Source: Candidatus Scalindua sp.
GTDB lineage: Bacteria; Planctomycetota; Brocadiia; Brocadiales; Scalinduaceae
Direction: 5' to 3'
DNA: 64,000 nucleotides
Assembly (NCBI GenBank): GCA_021776915.1
Contig: JAIQZU010000082.1
Span: 1-64,000, forward strand
The translations under genes and the position numbers were made by a program. Positions 1-9,241 of this stretch are shown here, one piece after another (the first letter of the stretch is position 1; every line of letters starts with the position of its first letter). Below the pieces are notes generated by a model, which was not told the origin of the DNA, did not search any database, and saw only the letters and a list, made by a program, of their open reading frames with translations.

Positions 1-707
1 TTCTCATGACTGATTGAGTGGCATTCCTTGCATGACAAATCCTTTACGGGATGCTGTGAGTGTCTGAAGGATACAGTCCATGAAAGACTGCCCTTCCTTT
101 CTATATCTACATTATGATACTTGTCCATGTCATCTTTGTGACACTTTACGCAATCTAAATCCGGAGTTGTATGGTGGCATTTAACGCAATTGATTTCTTC
201 GTTTTTTATCGAAGCATTCTGGTCATTAACATGACATAACCCACAGTCAACATCACTTTCCGCCGTAAACCCGTGTAGGAATTTTTCCTTTTTATATTTC
301 ATAGGATTCTCATCAATTTCATTATGGCATCTTTTACACTTAGATACTTTTAATTCAACATGATGACATTTAAGGCAGTTTTCTTTTTCAATTATTAATT
401 TTCCATGTTCTTTAGTATTAACCTCACTATCGTCATGACAGGATATGCAGTCCATGTCCTGCTCAAACGAATGTGTCTTATGTCTGAATATTTCATCCCT
501 TTTAAGTGATTTAAATTTATTCTCATATGCCATGTAATTGACATGGCATCTTTCCGTACAGGAATCTGTTTTCTCTGTAAGCGTCTGCAACGGAACATGC
601 CCAACCTCACCTAATGTCTCTGTAGCAGAAGCAATCTTGCCTTCTGAAGGAAGAGGTAAAAGAAACAGAGCCAGAAGTAAACTAATACTTGATACGATTT
701 TGCGCAT
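1..707 (-). CDS. Multihaem c-type cytochrome, 3'-truncated by window edge
   Basis: The frame is open from an ATG at 707 to the window edge, giving 235 residues and no stop. An N-terminal hydrophobic stretch (about residues 4-20) looks like a Sec signal peptide, so the protein should be periplasmic or lie in the anammoxosome lumen. Seven CXXCH haem c sites start near residues 87, 111, 124, 155, 174, 186 and 226. A further Cys50-x3-Cys54-His55 group is a possible non-canonical haem site. His-rich spacers supply likely distal ligands. It is the most downstream gene of the minus-strand cytochrome b6/multihaem cluster, which suggests an electron-transfer role. The exact family is not recognisable from this fragment. 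Confidence 0.85.
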   Translation of the reverse strand, partial: MRKIVSSISLLLALFLLPLPSEGKIASATETLGEVGHVPLQTLTEKTDSCTERCHVNYMAYENKFKSLKRDEIFRHKTHSFEQDMDCISCHDDSEVNTKEHGKLIIEKENCLKCHHVELKVSKCKRCHNEIDENPMKYKKEKFLHGFTAESDVDCGLCHVNDQNASIKNEEINCVKCHHTTPDLDCVKCHKDDMDKYHNVDIERKGSLSWTVSFRHSQHPVKDLSCKECHSISHE

Positions 708-748
708 ATGAATTCTTTCCTACTCCCGCCAGGCGTAGTGGACGCGAA

Positions 749-776
749 GTAAGGGCGAACGGCAGTTCGCCCCTAC
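749..776. repeat. Palindromic intergenic repeat, family A copy 1
   Basis: A 28-bp imperfect palindrome (arms GGGCGAAC and GTTCGCCC, loop GGCA) lies between two cytochrome genes. A second copy at 10393-10420 matches at 25 of 28 positions. It could form an RNA hairpin between the genes. Confidence 0.7.
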
Positions 777-895
777 CTTCAGGAATTCTCATCATTTACT
801 TTCTAAAAATTAATAACTTTGCGTACTTTGCTCCTTCTTGTCCTCCCCGCCTACCGGCAGGCAGGGGCGCCTTTTGTCCGGGAAGCGGTGAACTA

Positions 896-2266
896 TTATT
901 CCAAACGTTGTATACTATAATTAATCAAATCTTTGACATATTTAATATTGTGCACCCCATAGCTTCCATCTTTTACAATCAAATCATAATTATACCGGAT
1001 CCCATCAATCAGTGATTCCGGTACTCCCTGCAATCGTGATTCTATTAACAACTCCGATAACGAGTCTAACATCCCTGCAATATATTCCTTCTGCTCTGCC
1101 ATTGTTTTGTCGAATCCCTTCTCGTGGCAGGTATTACATATCTTTGGATCGATAGCCAGATCTTTGTCTTTGTGACATGCGGTGCAATTGACTGTAGCAA
1201 GATACATCGGGTCAGGACTTCTTTCTACTCCCCTGCCACCATTACCTGCATATAATTCTCTTTGCAACAAATATGGCTCTTTCTCTAAAATGAGTGTTTC
1301 GTCTTTCGCAGTAATAGTATCATCACCTGATATTGCAACCATGGCCATACCTGAAACCTTCTCAATGCCCTTATCTTTATTATCAATATCTCTCATAGGC
1401 AATATATTATTAATGTATTCATCTCCCCACTTATGGGAAAACCCACCATGACAAGGAGAGCATGGGACATTATGTTCTGCCACGTGGTCATTGTGCATTC
1501 TGTCTGCACCCTCATATTCCGCAGGAATCTTTGTATGGCAATAGTAGCAATTCTTCTTTTCTACATCGTTGCCCCTGTTGATAGTCTCAAAATGACAGCT
1601 TGTGCATTCTACTTTCAGTTCCTTCTCAAATTTTAAATGATCAAACTCCTTTTCATATATCATAACCTTTATCTGTACGTCCTTATGGCAGAGTGAACAT
1701 CCATCTACATTCTTTTTATCATTAGTAGTAAGTAAAGGGGTTTCTCCTTTTATGAAATGACAGACAAAACAAGCATCCTCATCTATACCAAAATGTCTTG
1801 TTTCTACCCCTTCCTCTACCTCTCTGCCCATATACGAATGGCATCCAATACAACGTAACTTAAGATTAGTAGGGAATTCTTTCAAGTGTGTTTCATGATT
1901 AAAAGAAAACACATCCTTGTATTTTGAGAAATCAGAGGTAAGTTTTTCGACAGGATGGCAATCGGTTTTTGTACAGTTACTATCCTCAATCTCAACAGAC
2001 AATGTCCTGCCGCTACCATCATGTGTGTGACAATTCAGAAAGTCTGTATTACAGGAAACCGTCTCTTTCCAGGTATTATAAGACGTCTGCATACTGTGAC
2101 ATCTTGCACAGAATTTTGGAGAGTCCGGTTTATGTGCAGCTATCTCAAACAACGTAATACAACATATTACAGACAGAATTGTCACTATGGACAGTATCTT
2201 GACGCTCTTTCTATCTCTTTTTCTGATATTCTCCAGCATAGTATGTGGTAGTGGGTATAACTGCAT
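896..2266 (-). CDS. Membrane-anchored multihaem c-type cytochrome (at least nine haems)
   Basis: The 456-residue protein has one N-terminal membrane helix (about residues 22-44) that probably anchors it facing the lumen or periplasm. Nine CXXCH sites are visible (CARCH, CIGCH, CFVCH, CSLCH, CTSCH, CYYCH, CSPCH, CTACH, CNTCH). There is also a CX4CH group (CTKTDCH) and a Cys-x6-Cys-His group near residues 70-80. The anchor followed closely by CARCH recalls NapC/NirT-type quinol-oxidising cytochromes, but the protein is much longer. The C-terminal 80 residues are haem-free and helical. It sits downstream of the pentahaem cytochrome and b6/IV genes, so it may carry electrons from that complex. 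The start could instead be the ATG at 2239; neither start has a clear Shine-Dalgarno. Confidence 0.88.
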   Translation of the reverse strand: MQLYPLPHTMLENIRKRDRKSVKILSIVTILSVICCITLFEIAAHKPDSPKFCARCHSMQTSYNTWKETVSCNTDFLNCHTHDGSGRTLSVEIEDSNCTKTDCHPVEKLTSDFSKYKDVFSFNHETHLKEFPTNLKLRCIGCHSYMGREVEEGVETRHFGIDEDACFVCHFIKGETPLLTTNDKKNVDGCSLCHKDVQIKVMIYEKEFDHLKFEKELKVECTSCHFETINRGNDVEKKNCYYCHTKIPAEYEGADRMHNDHVAEHNVPCSPCHGGFSHKWGDEYINNILPMRDIDNKDKGIEKVSGMAMVAISGDDTITAKDETLILEKEPYLLQRELYAGNGGRGVERSPDPMYLATVNCTACHKDKDLAIDPKICNTCHEKGFDKTMAEQKEYIAGMLDSLSELLIESRLQGVPESLIDGIRYNYDLIVKDGSYGVHNIKYVKDLINYSIQRLE

Positions 2267-2268
2267 CC

Positions 2269-2392
2269 AAGTTTGAAGTGACTAAAGTGACTAAAGTGAG
2301 CTAAAGTGCCTAAAGTTAAAAAAAAAGATTTGTTTTTTACCACAACTTTAGCTCACTTGAAACTTTAGGCACTTTTAACTTTTAATGACAAA
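2269..2392. repeat. Intergenic inverted-repeat element, family B copy 1
   Basis: Arms built from short units such as AAGTGAGCTAAAGTG and CTTTAGCTCACTT face each other across an A/T-rich centre. The left side also has tandem copies of a GACTAAAGT unit. Related elements lie at 35668-35775 and 36578-36698. There are no coding features; it looks like a dispersed non-autonomous palindromic repeat. Confidence 0.65.
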
Positions 2393-2496
2393 AAAACTTT
2401 CTAAAGCTTGTTCTCATGTAAATGGGGAAAAGAAGTTTTTACAAAGTAATAGTATATAGCGATCCCCGGACAAACTGCGCCGAGGACTTTACGCCC

Positions 2497-3582
2497 CTAC
2501 TGTGAACTCTGCGATGGACTCAATTCCAACTCTACCTTTGCAAGCAAAGTTTTCTTAGTTCTATTAAAATTCGTCCTGAAAAGAACGGCCTCTAACTCTT
2601 TCACACCATTCTCGCCATCTATATCAAACTCAAAACTATAAATCTTCTTATCTCCCGGTTTCAGTTGAGTGCCCATTTCAACAAACATACTCTCCTGTTT
2701 AGATTTGACTATCAGCCCAAAGTTATCCTTGAGATTGATTAACAAAAGAACCTCTCTATATCCGTATTTTCCGGTAGGGATTGAGTGGTTAACCTTAGTA
2801 TTCAGAATCTCCACGTTACCTTTTATCTGGTTTTTGTTGTCATTTAATTCAGTAAATGCCAATTCTATAAAGTCTTTATTACTTTCCAAGGCACTTAAAC
2901 TGGAAAAAGTATGTGCCTTCCCTTCCTTCTTTACATGTAATTTCTGCCACGGCTCATTCTGGATCAGTTTACGCCTGACGGCTGGCATATGGCAATCCTG
3001 GCATGTTTCATCATTACCGTTTCCCACAAACGTTAAATACTCTTCGTATGTATCAACATGACATTTACCGCAAAGCTCGCTCCCTTTATACAACTCTTCT
3101 TTTTTCTCTATAGGATGTGGAGAGATTCCCGCATGTGGGCCAGCGAGCGTGCAATCTACAGTAAGATGACAGCCATGACAATCAACTCCATCATTCAGAT
3201 TGTAATCCCTTGACGCTATTTCACCATTCTTTGGTTTAGACAAAGAGATTGCCGTTTTGTCAGGATCAACTTCCAATGATGTAAATATAGTTTCCGGCAC
3301 ATGACATCTTATGCAGAATTTAAATTCATAATTGTTAGTGGCGACTCTAAACTCTTCACTGGTGTAACTCTTCGAATGTGAAGACTCCACCCATTCATTG
3401 TAAATATCGACATGGCATTCACCGCATTTATGCGACCCTATAGAATCTTCTCCCCTCATAACGAGTTCGGGATGCAGGTTCTCGATTAATTTGCAGCCGG
3501 AAAATATGGCCATAATTGTAATTATAGCTACCATACCGAACACAAGTGGAAAGGGGTTTTTACACATGCGTTTATAAATCAT
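2497..3582 (-). CDS. Pentahaem c-type cytochrome lipoprotein (cytochrome c554-like)
   Basis: The protein has 361 residues. An N-terminal helix ends in a lipobox-like FSGC, so Cys30 is probably lipidated. Five CXXCH motifs follow: CGECH, CIRCH, CHGCH, CGKCH and CQDCH. The 'SHKCGECH..IYNEW..S.H' pattern is typical of the cytochrome c554/MtrA-like family. The C-terminal 150 residues lack haem sites and look like a beta-sandwich. Only two bases separate it from the upstream subunit-IV-like gene, which implies co-transcription and a role as electron acceptor or donor of the b6/IV complex. Confidence 0.88.
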   Translation of the reverse strand: MIYKRMCKNPFPLVFGMVAIITIMAIFSGCKLIENLHPELVMRGEDSIGSHKCGECHVDIYNEWVESSHSKSYTSEEFRVATNNYEFKFCIRCHVPETIFTSLEVDPDKTAISLSKPKNGEIASRDYNLNDGVDCHGCHLTVDCTLAGPHAGISPHPIEKKEELYKGSELCGKCHVDTYEEYLTFVGNGNDETCQDCHMPAVRRKLIQNEPWQKLHVKKEGKAHTFSSLSALESNKDFIELAFTELNDNKNQIKGNVEILNTKVNHSIPTGKYGYREVLLLINLKDNFGLIVKSKQESMFVEMGTQLKPGDKKIYSFEFDIDGENGVKELEAVLFRTNFNRTKKTLLAKVELELSPSQSSQ

Positions 3583-3584
3583 TT

Positions 3585-3983
3585 TTATAAATGAAATTTA
3601 ATTAAACCAAATACAATAATCATTAATAAATTAATAATGACTATAGAGAGAAAGATCGGTTTCTTCCATAAACTCCTTTCAGAATTTCTATCCAGGAAAG
3701 GAATACTGATAAAGGTTATTGCATAAATCGCAAGAGTGGTAACATGCCAAATCTTATTATTAATTAAACTGGAACAGTGATAGAAAGGGAGCAAAAACCA
3801 CGGGGGTCTGGTTGGAAATGAGGCAAATTCATCTGTTGATTTCTGGAATGATTCGGGAAAAAACATTACCCCAAGCATGACAGCACTTATAAAAAGAAAT
3901 GTCAATAAAGTGTGCCTGAGGATCTCGTTAGGATAAAAAGCCTCCAGTTCTTCTTCACTTCTTCCTTTACTGTAGTCCACCAT
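3585..3983 (-). CDS. Cytochrome b C-terminal domain / b6f subunit IV-like protein
   Basis: The 132-residue protein has three predicted membrane helices and resembles PetD (subunit IV). It has an N-terminal 'YPNEILRHT' segment, a Qo-loop region and a 'FLDRN' turn before the last helix. In place of the conserved PEWY motif it has PPWF (residues 60-63), so the Glu important for quinol oxidation in bc complexes is missing. It should pair with the b6-like protein at 4225-4905. The two genes are unusually far apart, with 241 bp of hairpin-bearing DNA between them. Confidence 0.8.
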   Translation of the reverse strand: MVDYSKGRSEEELEAFYPNEILRHTLLTFLFISAVMLGVMFFPESFQKSTDEFASFPTRPPWFLLPFYHCSSLINNKIWHVTTLAIYAITFISIPFLDRNSERSLWKKPIFLSIVIINLLMIIVFGLIKFHL

Positions 3984-4224
3984 GTATTAAATAGGATGCT
4001 CCCGCCAAACAAGTCGCCCGCCCGGATGAATCCGTTCGGACTGGGACAGGGATTGTCGTAGATGGTTAAATGTTACGAATTACGAAGCCCCGCTGAGCGG
4101 GGCGAAGCAAGATAGACGAAAGACGAGACAATCGTCCTTCATCAATCGTTTACCGTAACACGAAACTAGAAAACTAAATCTGTACAATAACTCTGTATCC
4201 AAAATAGAAATCCTATACATTAAA
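3984..4224. other. Intergenic spacer with a strong hairpin
   Basis: This spacer separates the b6-like and subunit-IV-like genes. At 4087-4103 GCCCCGCT and AGCGGGGC form an almost loopless palindrome. GC-rich stretches near 4000-4060 resemble decayed copies of dispersed palindromic repeats. No gene was found. Confidence 0.5.
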
Positions 4225-4905
4225 TTAAAGCGGTTCTGAAACACCAGTTCTGCGTATCATTAAGAAATGAAACCCCATTATAATACACATCATTATTGGT
4301 ATACAAGCAATATGCAATGCATAGACAGCAACAAGATTACGATTAGAAACTGTCCCCCCATCATGATAGGACCCTACCGTGTGATCAGTCACCATAGTGG
4401 GCATTGCAACTTCACCACCAACTGAACTTACACCCCAATATGACAGACTGTTAGCAGGAAGGAAGGTGCCCGTATAACATATAACCAACGTCAGCACCAG
4501 CAGTAATGCGCCTGATACCCAATGCAACTCCCGTGGGTTTTTGTAGAGACCCTTAAACAATATCCTTATCATATGCACAACTAATGCGACAACCATAAAG
4601 TGTGGAGCTACGGCATGAACCTTCTGAATCAACCATCCATAGGAAACGGTATGCCTTATGTACTGAACACTATTAAATGCTTCGCTGGCAGAAGGCACAT
4701 AATAAAAGACTAAAAAAATACCCGTACCGACTTGCATTAAAAATGCAATCAGCGCAAATCCCCCCATACAGCGAAACCAGCTAATCCCCTTTGGTATTAA
4801 CTTTTTTGTCAGGTTTTTCTCAATTACATCCTCAAGCTGGTATCGTTCCTCAAACCAATTATTAATATTTTGTGAGAATTTATTTTTTTTGCAGGTCTTA
4901 CTCAT
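4225..4905 (-). CDS. Cytochrome b6-like protein (N-terminal cytochrome b, diheme)
   Basis: The 226-residue protein has four membrane helices. Helix B carries a His pair spaced 14 apart (within 'KVHAVAPH...VVHMIR'). Helix D carries a His pair spaced 15 apart (within 'ALHIACIP...GFHFLM'), the spacing typical of b6 rather than mitochondrial cytochrome b. These bind the two b haems. With the subunit-IV-like protein it should form a quinol:cytochrome oxidoreductase core. No Rieske gene is nearby, so the multihaem cytochromes downstream may be the partners. I chose the ATG at 4905; an upstream in-frame ATG at 4986 would add 27 polar residues encoded by repeat-like DNA. Confidence 0.88.
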   Translation of the reverse strand: MSKTCKKNKFSQNINNWFEERYQLEDVIEKNLTKKLIPKGISWFRCMGGFALIAFLMQVGTGIFLVFYYVPSASEAFNSVQYIRHTVSYGWLIQKVHAVAPHFMVVALVVHMIRILFKGLYKNPRELHWVSGALLLVLTLVICYTGTFLPANSLSYWGVSSVGGEVAMPTMVTDHTVGSYHDGGTVSNRNLVAVYALHIACIPIMMCIIMGFHFLMIRRTGVSEPL

Positions 4906-4995
4906 AATTATTATGGATGACGATGTATCTAAATCTTGGATTCCCCGTGAAAACGGGGCTAAACCTCTCTTTCGAGAGGATTCCAAAATAATAAT

Positions 4996-6339
4996 CTATT
5001 TCTGTTGCTTCTCAACATAGCACAACGCACCGTCAAGCACATTAACCAATTCGTCAATATTATCTTCAGTTATTATCAGAGAAGGTTGAAATGTCAGAAC
5101 ATTACGGCTGGCCCCCGTCTTTCCTATAAGAACGCCCTTATCTTTCATATATTCCAGGATTATGTCTGTCTCCTGTACAGCAGGTTCTTTACCCTGGTCA
5201 ACAATTTCCGCTCCCAACATCAAACCCTTTCCTCGGACATCACCAATTAATACATGTTTATCTTGAAGTTCTTTCAACCTTTCCTTGAGATACGCACCCA
5301 TGTTTTTTGCATTATCTACCAGACTGTATTTGTTTATTACATCCAGAGTAGCTAATGCAGACACACTCGTAACAGGATTACCACCGAATGTAGATGCGCC
5401 CGGTCTTTGGTACGATGCCGCAATTTTATCAGAGGTTATAAAACCGCCAACAGGTGTTCCATTTGATATTGCCTTGGCAAATGTCATAATATCCGGCTCA
5501 ACTCCTGAATGTTCGATGGCAAACATCTTACCGGTTCTTCCAAAGCCAGTCTGTACCTCATCCGTAATGAACAATATTCCATACTTATCCAGAATATCTC
5601 TCACCACTTTAAAATATTCATCAGGAGGCGTAATAATACCTCCATTACCCTGAATAGGCTCAGCAATAAATGCCGCAACCTCTCCTGATGTGGAAGTTTC
5701 TATGACATTCTCTATCTGTCTTGCACATTCAATATTACAGTCAGGATATTTAAGATTAAAGGCACATCGGTAACAATAGGCATCAGGCACGAAACTTATG
5801 CCTCCAACAGGATTAGTATCTGTTCTCCAGAATTTCAGCCCCGTTATGCTCATCGTTAATTTCGTTCTGCCATGCAATCCGTTATAGAGGGAAAGAAACT
5901 CATGTTTCCCCGTATATAGTTGAGCAAGCAGTAATGCCCCCTCGTTAGCCTCTGACCCGCTTGCACAAAAGAAACTTTTCTTCAGGCTTTGAGGAGTAAT
6001 CTGTGCAAGTCTCTCGGCAAGATCTACTATCGGTTGAGTCAGGTATATGGTTGTAGTATGCTGAAGGGTTTTCACCTGCTCACATATCTTATCAACAATC
6101 TCAGGGTGACAATGCCCCGCATTCAATACTGAAACACCACCATAAAAATCCAGGTATCTTTTGTCCTGATGGTCAAAGAGGTACTGCCCTTCTCCCCTTA
6201 CGACCTGCATAGGTTCTTTATAAAAGTGATAAACACAGGGAATCAGGTATTCGCTCTTTTTACGAATGATTTCCTGTGGGCCGATATATGATTCTTTATT
6301 TTGCATGATTAAATTTTCAATTACGGTAAAATCCTCCAT
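4996..6339 (-). CDS. Class III pyridoxal-phosphate aminotransferase
   Basis: The 447-residue protein has the full class III (ornithine/acetylornithine, AGXT2-like) layout. A 'GAGSEAN'-like PLP phosphate site appears as 'CASGSEAN', followed by 'ITDEVQTGFGRTG' with the PLP-binding Asp. The Schiff-base Lys lies in 'TFAKAISNG', and the C-terminal 'GKTG' loop is present. Sequence flavour is closest to alanine-glyoxylate aminotransferase 2-type enzymes, but the substrate cannot be fixed. A short Cys cluster (CYRCAFNLKYPDCNIEC, near residues 190-206) is typical of one subgroup. It ends only about 10 bp before the longest b6 frame. An internal ATG at 6306 is an alternative start. Confidence 0.9.
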   Translation of the reverse strand: MEDFTVIENLIMQNKESYIGPQEIIRKKSEYLIPCVYHFYKEPMQVVRGEGQYLFDHQDKRYLDFYGGVSVLNAGHCHPEIVDKICEQVKTLQHTTTIYLTQPIVDLAERLAQITPQSLKKSFFCASGSEANEGALLLAQLYTGKHEFLSLYNGLHGRTKLTMSITGLKFWRTDTNPVGGISFVPDAYCYRCAFNLKYPDCNIECARQIENVIETSTSGEVAAFIAEPIQGNGGIITPPDEYFKVVRDILDKYGILFITDEVQTGFGRTGKMFAIEHSGVEPDIMTFAKAISNGTPVGGFITSDKIAASYQRPGASTFGGNPVTSVSALATLDVINKYSLVDNAKNMGAYLKERLKELQDKHVLIGDVRGKGLMLGAEIVDQGKEPAVQETDIILEYMKDKGVLIGKTGASRNVLTFQPSLIITEDNIDELVNVLDGALCYVEKQQK

Positions 6340-6416
6340 TTCTGGAGGAGTCCAGTACTGGATTCATTCCGAAAGGAAGGATGTGCTACAAACTCCAGCT
6401 TGTGAACGAAGGCCTA

Positions 6417-7184
6417 CTATTTTGAAAACATAAGTTGGTCCAGGAAAAATCTGGCTTCCGGATTGTCTGGATTAATTTCCAATAGGCGCTTAAACGTATT
6501 TATGGCCTTTTCTGCTTCACCATTTTTCTGATACGCAATACCTAAATTTATATACCCTTTTTCCAATCCCGGGTTGTCCTTTACAACAGTATTAAGGATT
6601 TCTATTCCTTTATTTATATCCCCTCCGAGCAGCCCGGGTTTGTTAATAAATTTTCTTGCATTCTCTATATGAGCCATAGCATTTTTATCGTCAATCTGCA
6701 AAGCCATGTCTATTTCCTCCTCTGCCAGACCCCCGTTCCTCATCCCTGAAAACATACCGGATATCCTGTTTGATATAAGAGCACCCCTGACCCTGTGTGA
6801 ATCTGAAAAATCACTTTTAAGAGTAATAGATTTATCAGCGTATGGTATTCCTTCCTCTGCAATAGCAACTCTTTCAGCTTTCAGAGCCTTCTTTTCTTTC
6901 TTTACTGAACACTTTGCAATTTCAAAGTTCTTCAGGTCACAAAATTCAAGGTGGGTCAATGCAACATAGTGAACATAAATATAATCAGAAGGATTCTCCT
7001 TGATCAGTTGAAGGAAAATCTTTTTTGCATCATGCAATAATTGCTCGCTATATGTATGAATCCCATTATCAAGATGTTTTTTTGCCTGTTCAAATCTGTC
7101 ATTCTCGGCCTCAGAAGTACCTGCTACTAAATATATTGCGAGGAAAAAAAATATCGAAATACATGCAGTTTTGAATATTTTCAT
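6417..7184 (-). CDS. Secreted TPR-repeat protein
   Basis: The 255-residue protein has an N-terminal hydrophobic signal (about residues 5-22, ending near GTSEA) and is probably exported. TPR-type helical pairs are visible, clearest at the C-terminus ('KGYINLGIAYQKNGEAEKAINTF..LLEINPDNPEA'). The middle (residues 75-130) is Lys-rich and less regular. It probably acts as a protein-protein scaffold. It starts 13 bp after the U32 gene ends, so the two are probably co-transcribed. Confidence 0.8.
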   Translation of the reverse strand: MKIFKTACISIFFFLAIYLVAGTSEAENDRFEQAKKHLDNGIHTYSEQLLHDAKKIFLQLIKENPSDYIYVHYVALTHLEFCDLKNFEIAKCSVKKEKKALKAERVAIAEEGIPYADKSITLKSDFSDSHRVRGALISNRISGMFSGMRNGGLAEEEIDMALQIDDKNAMAHIENARKFINKPGLLGGDINKGIEILNTVVKDNPGLEKGYINLGIAYQKNGEAEKAINTFKRLLEINPDNPEARFFLDQLMFSK

Positions 7185-7197
7185 TTTATGTCACGTA

Positions 7198-9207
7198 TTA
7201 ATTGGCCTGCGCTGCTGTTTTCATAACTTCCAGGGTACTTCTTGAGCGTGTAATATCCTGAGCATAAGCGCATAAGCTCAAACCTCTCGGGCATTTTTCT
7301 ACCAGGCTGTTCCACTCAGATTCAGGCAAAGGATAGAAAACTTCCGGGTCTTCCATTAACAAATCCATACGTTTTCGATATTGACTTACTACTTCTTCTA
7401 CCAGGTCATCTTCATAATACTGTGCTTCAATTCTAAAAACTTCAACATCTGTCATCAAAAAAGAATTAAGATAAGGCAACACACATAAATCTGTAGCAAA
7501 CATAATATGATTCCTGCAATACTGGTCAACTTCTATCGGTCTGATCTCCCCCTTCTCATCCTTAAGAGCATAGTTGATATAACGACAAGGTAACCTGCAA
7601 CTACTTTTAGCATTAGTTTTGGTAACCAACATCGCCGGTAAACAATGCTCAAGCAGCATACTGGGAAGAGAGCCATGCACTATACACTCGACAGGGATGC
7701 TTGACTCATCTGCAAGGTTATAAAGATCAGTAAATGATGATTCAATAGACGAAGTTATCCTTTTAACACCTAACTTTTCCAGCATATTAACGGAACCTGC
7801 ATTTAAGACATTAAATGAGAAATCGGTGATTATGTCCAGGTCAAAACGTTTGGCACAATGCAATGCACCCAGGTTATGAATAAGCACGCCATCAACCCCT
7901 ATTCCCTCTGCTACCTCAAAGAGCCATTCAATCTCTGATAATTCCCGTGATGTGCATATTCGCGGTGTTCCGAATACAATTTCCCTGCCTTTATCATGTA
8001 CCAAACTAACTGCCTCATGCAAAAGGTCTTTCGTCCAACCTTCTCCCCTGATAGGAGACACCTCCGCTCCCAGGTATATGTAATCTGCACCGGCACTCAA
8101 TGCTCTTTTTACAGCATTTACATTAGAAATCTTTACGGCAAGAGACTTTCTGCTTTTCAGATTACCATTAGATATTCCAAATGGATTGTCATTCAGGTCT
8201 TCGAGAGTCAGATTCTTTTCAACTGCTCCACGGCTTAAGAATAGAGGTTCTCTGGTACCTGTATAATCAAATACATTTGACGTTGCATGTGAGAATGCCA
8301 TTGAAGTAGTAAAGTCCCTGACCCTGTCTTTATACATTTTTTCAAAATCTTCTGTCTTATGCCAATACGTAAATGGTGAATCCAGATAATCATCAATTGC
8401 TTTACGATATAATCCGACAACCGGTTTAAGGAAATCTTCATGCCGCATCCTTCCTTCTATCTTAAAGGAACTTACTCCGGCCTGAATTAACTCCGGTATA
8501 TGTTGAAACATACACATGTCCTTCATAGCAAGAAGGTAGCCATTTGGCAAATCCCCAATCTTCTCTCCGGATTTACTCTCCACTATACTATATTTCCATC
8601 TACATGGCTTCATGCATTCACCACGATTCGCACTTTTGCCGAATATTACACCGCTGGAGTGACACTGGCCGCTCTGACTGACGCACATGTCGCCATGAAT
8701 AAAATACTCGGTTTCAATATCACATTTTTCTCCTATTTCTTTTACCTGAGAAAGAGTAATGTCACGAGAGGTAATGATCCTTGATACACCAAGATTCTTC
8801 AATTCAATTGCCATCTCTACACTATGCACGTTCATCATTGTGCTGGCATGCATTGGTATAGTAAGCTTAGCCTCATTAACAAGGTTGATAACTCCCAGAT
8901 CATGAACTATTACAGCATCCACAAAAATATCCTGAAGATATTTCAGGTAATCATAAAGCCCGTTTATTTCATTATTGCTAATCAGATTATTTACTGTTAC
9001 ATATATCTTTACATTACGCTCGTGAGCATATTCCACGGCTTGCGCTAATTGCCCGTTAGTAAAATTGAAATCTGATCGATGTGCGCGCATGTTATACCGT
9101 TTACCGGCAAGGTAGACCGCATCCGCCCCTGCACCTACTACAGCCTCCAAAACATCCCATTTACCGGCAGGGGCGAGTAATTCCACTTTGGTCTGTGATA
9201 ATTTCAT
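7198..9207 (-). CDS. Tandem U32-family protein (RlhA/peptidase U32-like)
   Basis: The 669 residues hold two U32-type barrel halves. The first begins 'VELLAPAGKWDVLEAVVGAGADAVYL' and carries family Cys groups ('CVSQSGQC', 'NRGECMKPCR'). The second (from about residue 360) has 'AGADYIYLGAEVSPIRGEGW' and Cys residues in 'SSCRLPCR'. Family members include RlhA, UbiU/UbiV and YegQ, which use a Fe-S cluster for tRNA/rRNA or quinone hydroxylation; true peptidase activity is doubtful. This double-length form resembles RlhA-type proteins. An RNA-modification role is the best guess. Confidence 0.85.
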   Translation of the reverse strand: MKLSQTKVELLAPAGKWDVLEAVVGAGADAVYLAGKRYNMRAHRSDFNFTNGQLAQAVEYAHERNVKIYVTVNNLISNNEINGLYDYLKYLQDIFVDAVIVHDLGVINLVNEAKLTIPMHASTMMNVHSVEMAIELKNLGVSRIITSRDITLSQVKEIGEKCDIETEYFIHGDMCVSQSGQCHSSGVIFGKSANRGECMKPCRWKYSIVESKSGEKIGDLPNGYLLAMKDMCMFQHIPELIQAGVSSFKIEGRMRHEDFLKPVVGLYRKAIDDYLDSPFTYWHKTEDFEKMYKDRVRDFTTSMAFSHATSNVFDYTGTREPLFLSRGAVEKNLTLEDLNDNPFGISNGNLKSRKSLAVKISNVNAVKRALSAGADYIYLGAEVSPIRGEGWTKDLLHEAVSLVHDKGREIVFGTPRICTSRELSEIEWLFEVAEGIGVDGVLIHNLGALHCAKRFDLDIITDFSFNVLNAGSVNMLEKLGVKRITSSIESSFTDLYNLADESSIPVECIVHGSLPSMLLEHCLPAMLVTKTNAKSSCRLPCRYINYALKDEKGEIRPIEVDQYCRNHIMFATDLCVLPYLNSFLMTDVEVFRIEAQYYEDDLVEEVVSQYRKRMDLLMEDPEVFYPLPESEWNSLVEKCPRGLSLCAYAQDITRSRSTLEVMKTAAQAN

Positions 9208-9241
9208 ATATTTACATCTCCAATAAATTACATTTAAATTA

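Noticed and set aside
395-610. A short minus-strand open frame of 71 residues
   Set aside because: It overlaps the multihaem cytochrome CDS in another frame and lacks any family motif; the haem frame is clearly the coding one.
689-1015. A plus-strand open frame of 108 residues
   Set aside because: It covers an intergenic palindromic repeat and the start and end of two cytochrome genes, with no ribosome site or recognisable domain.
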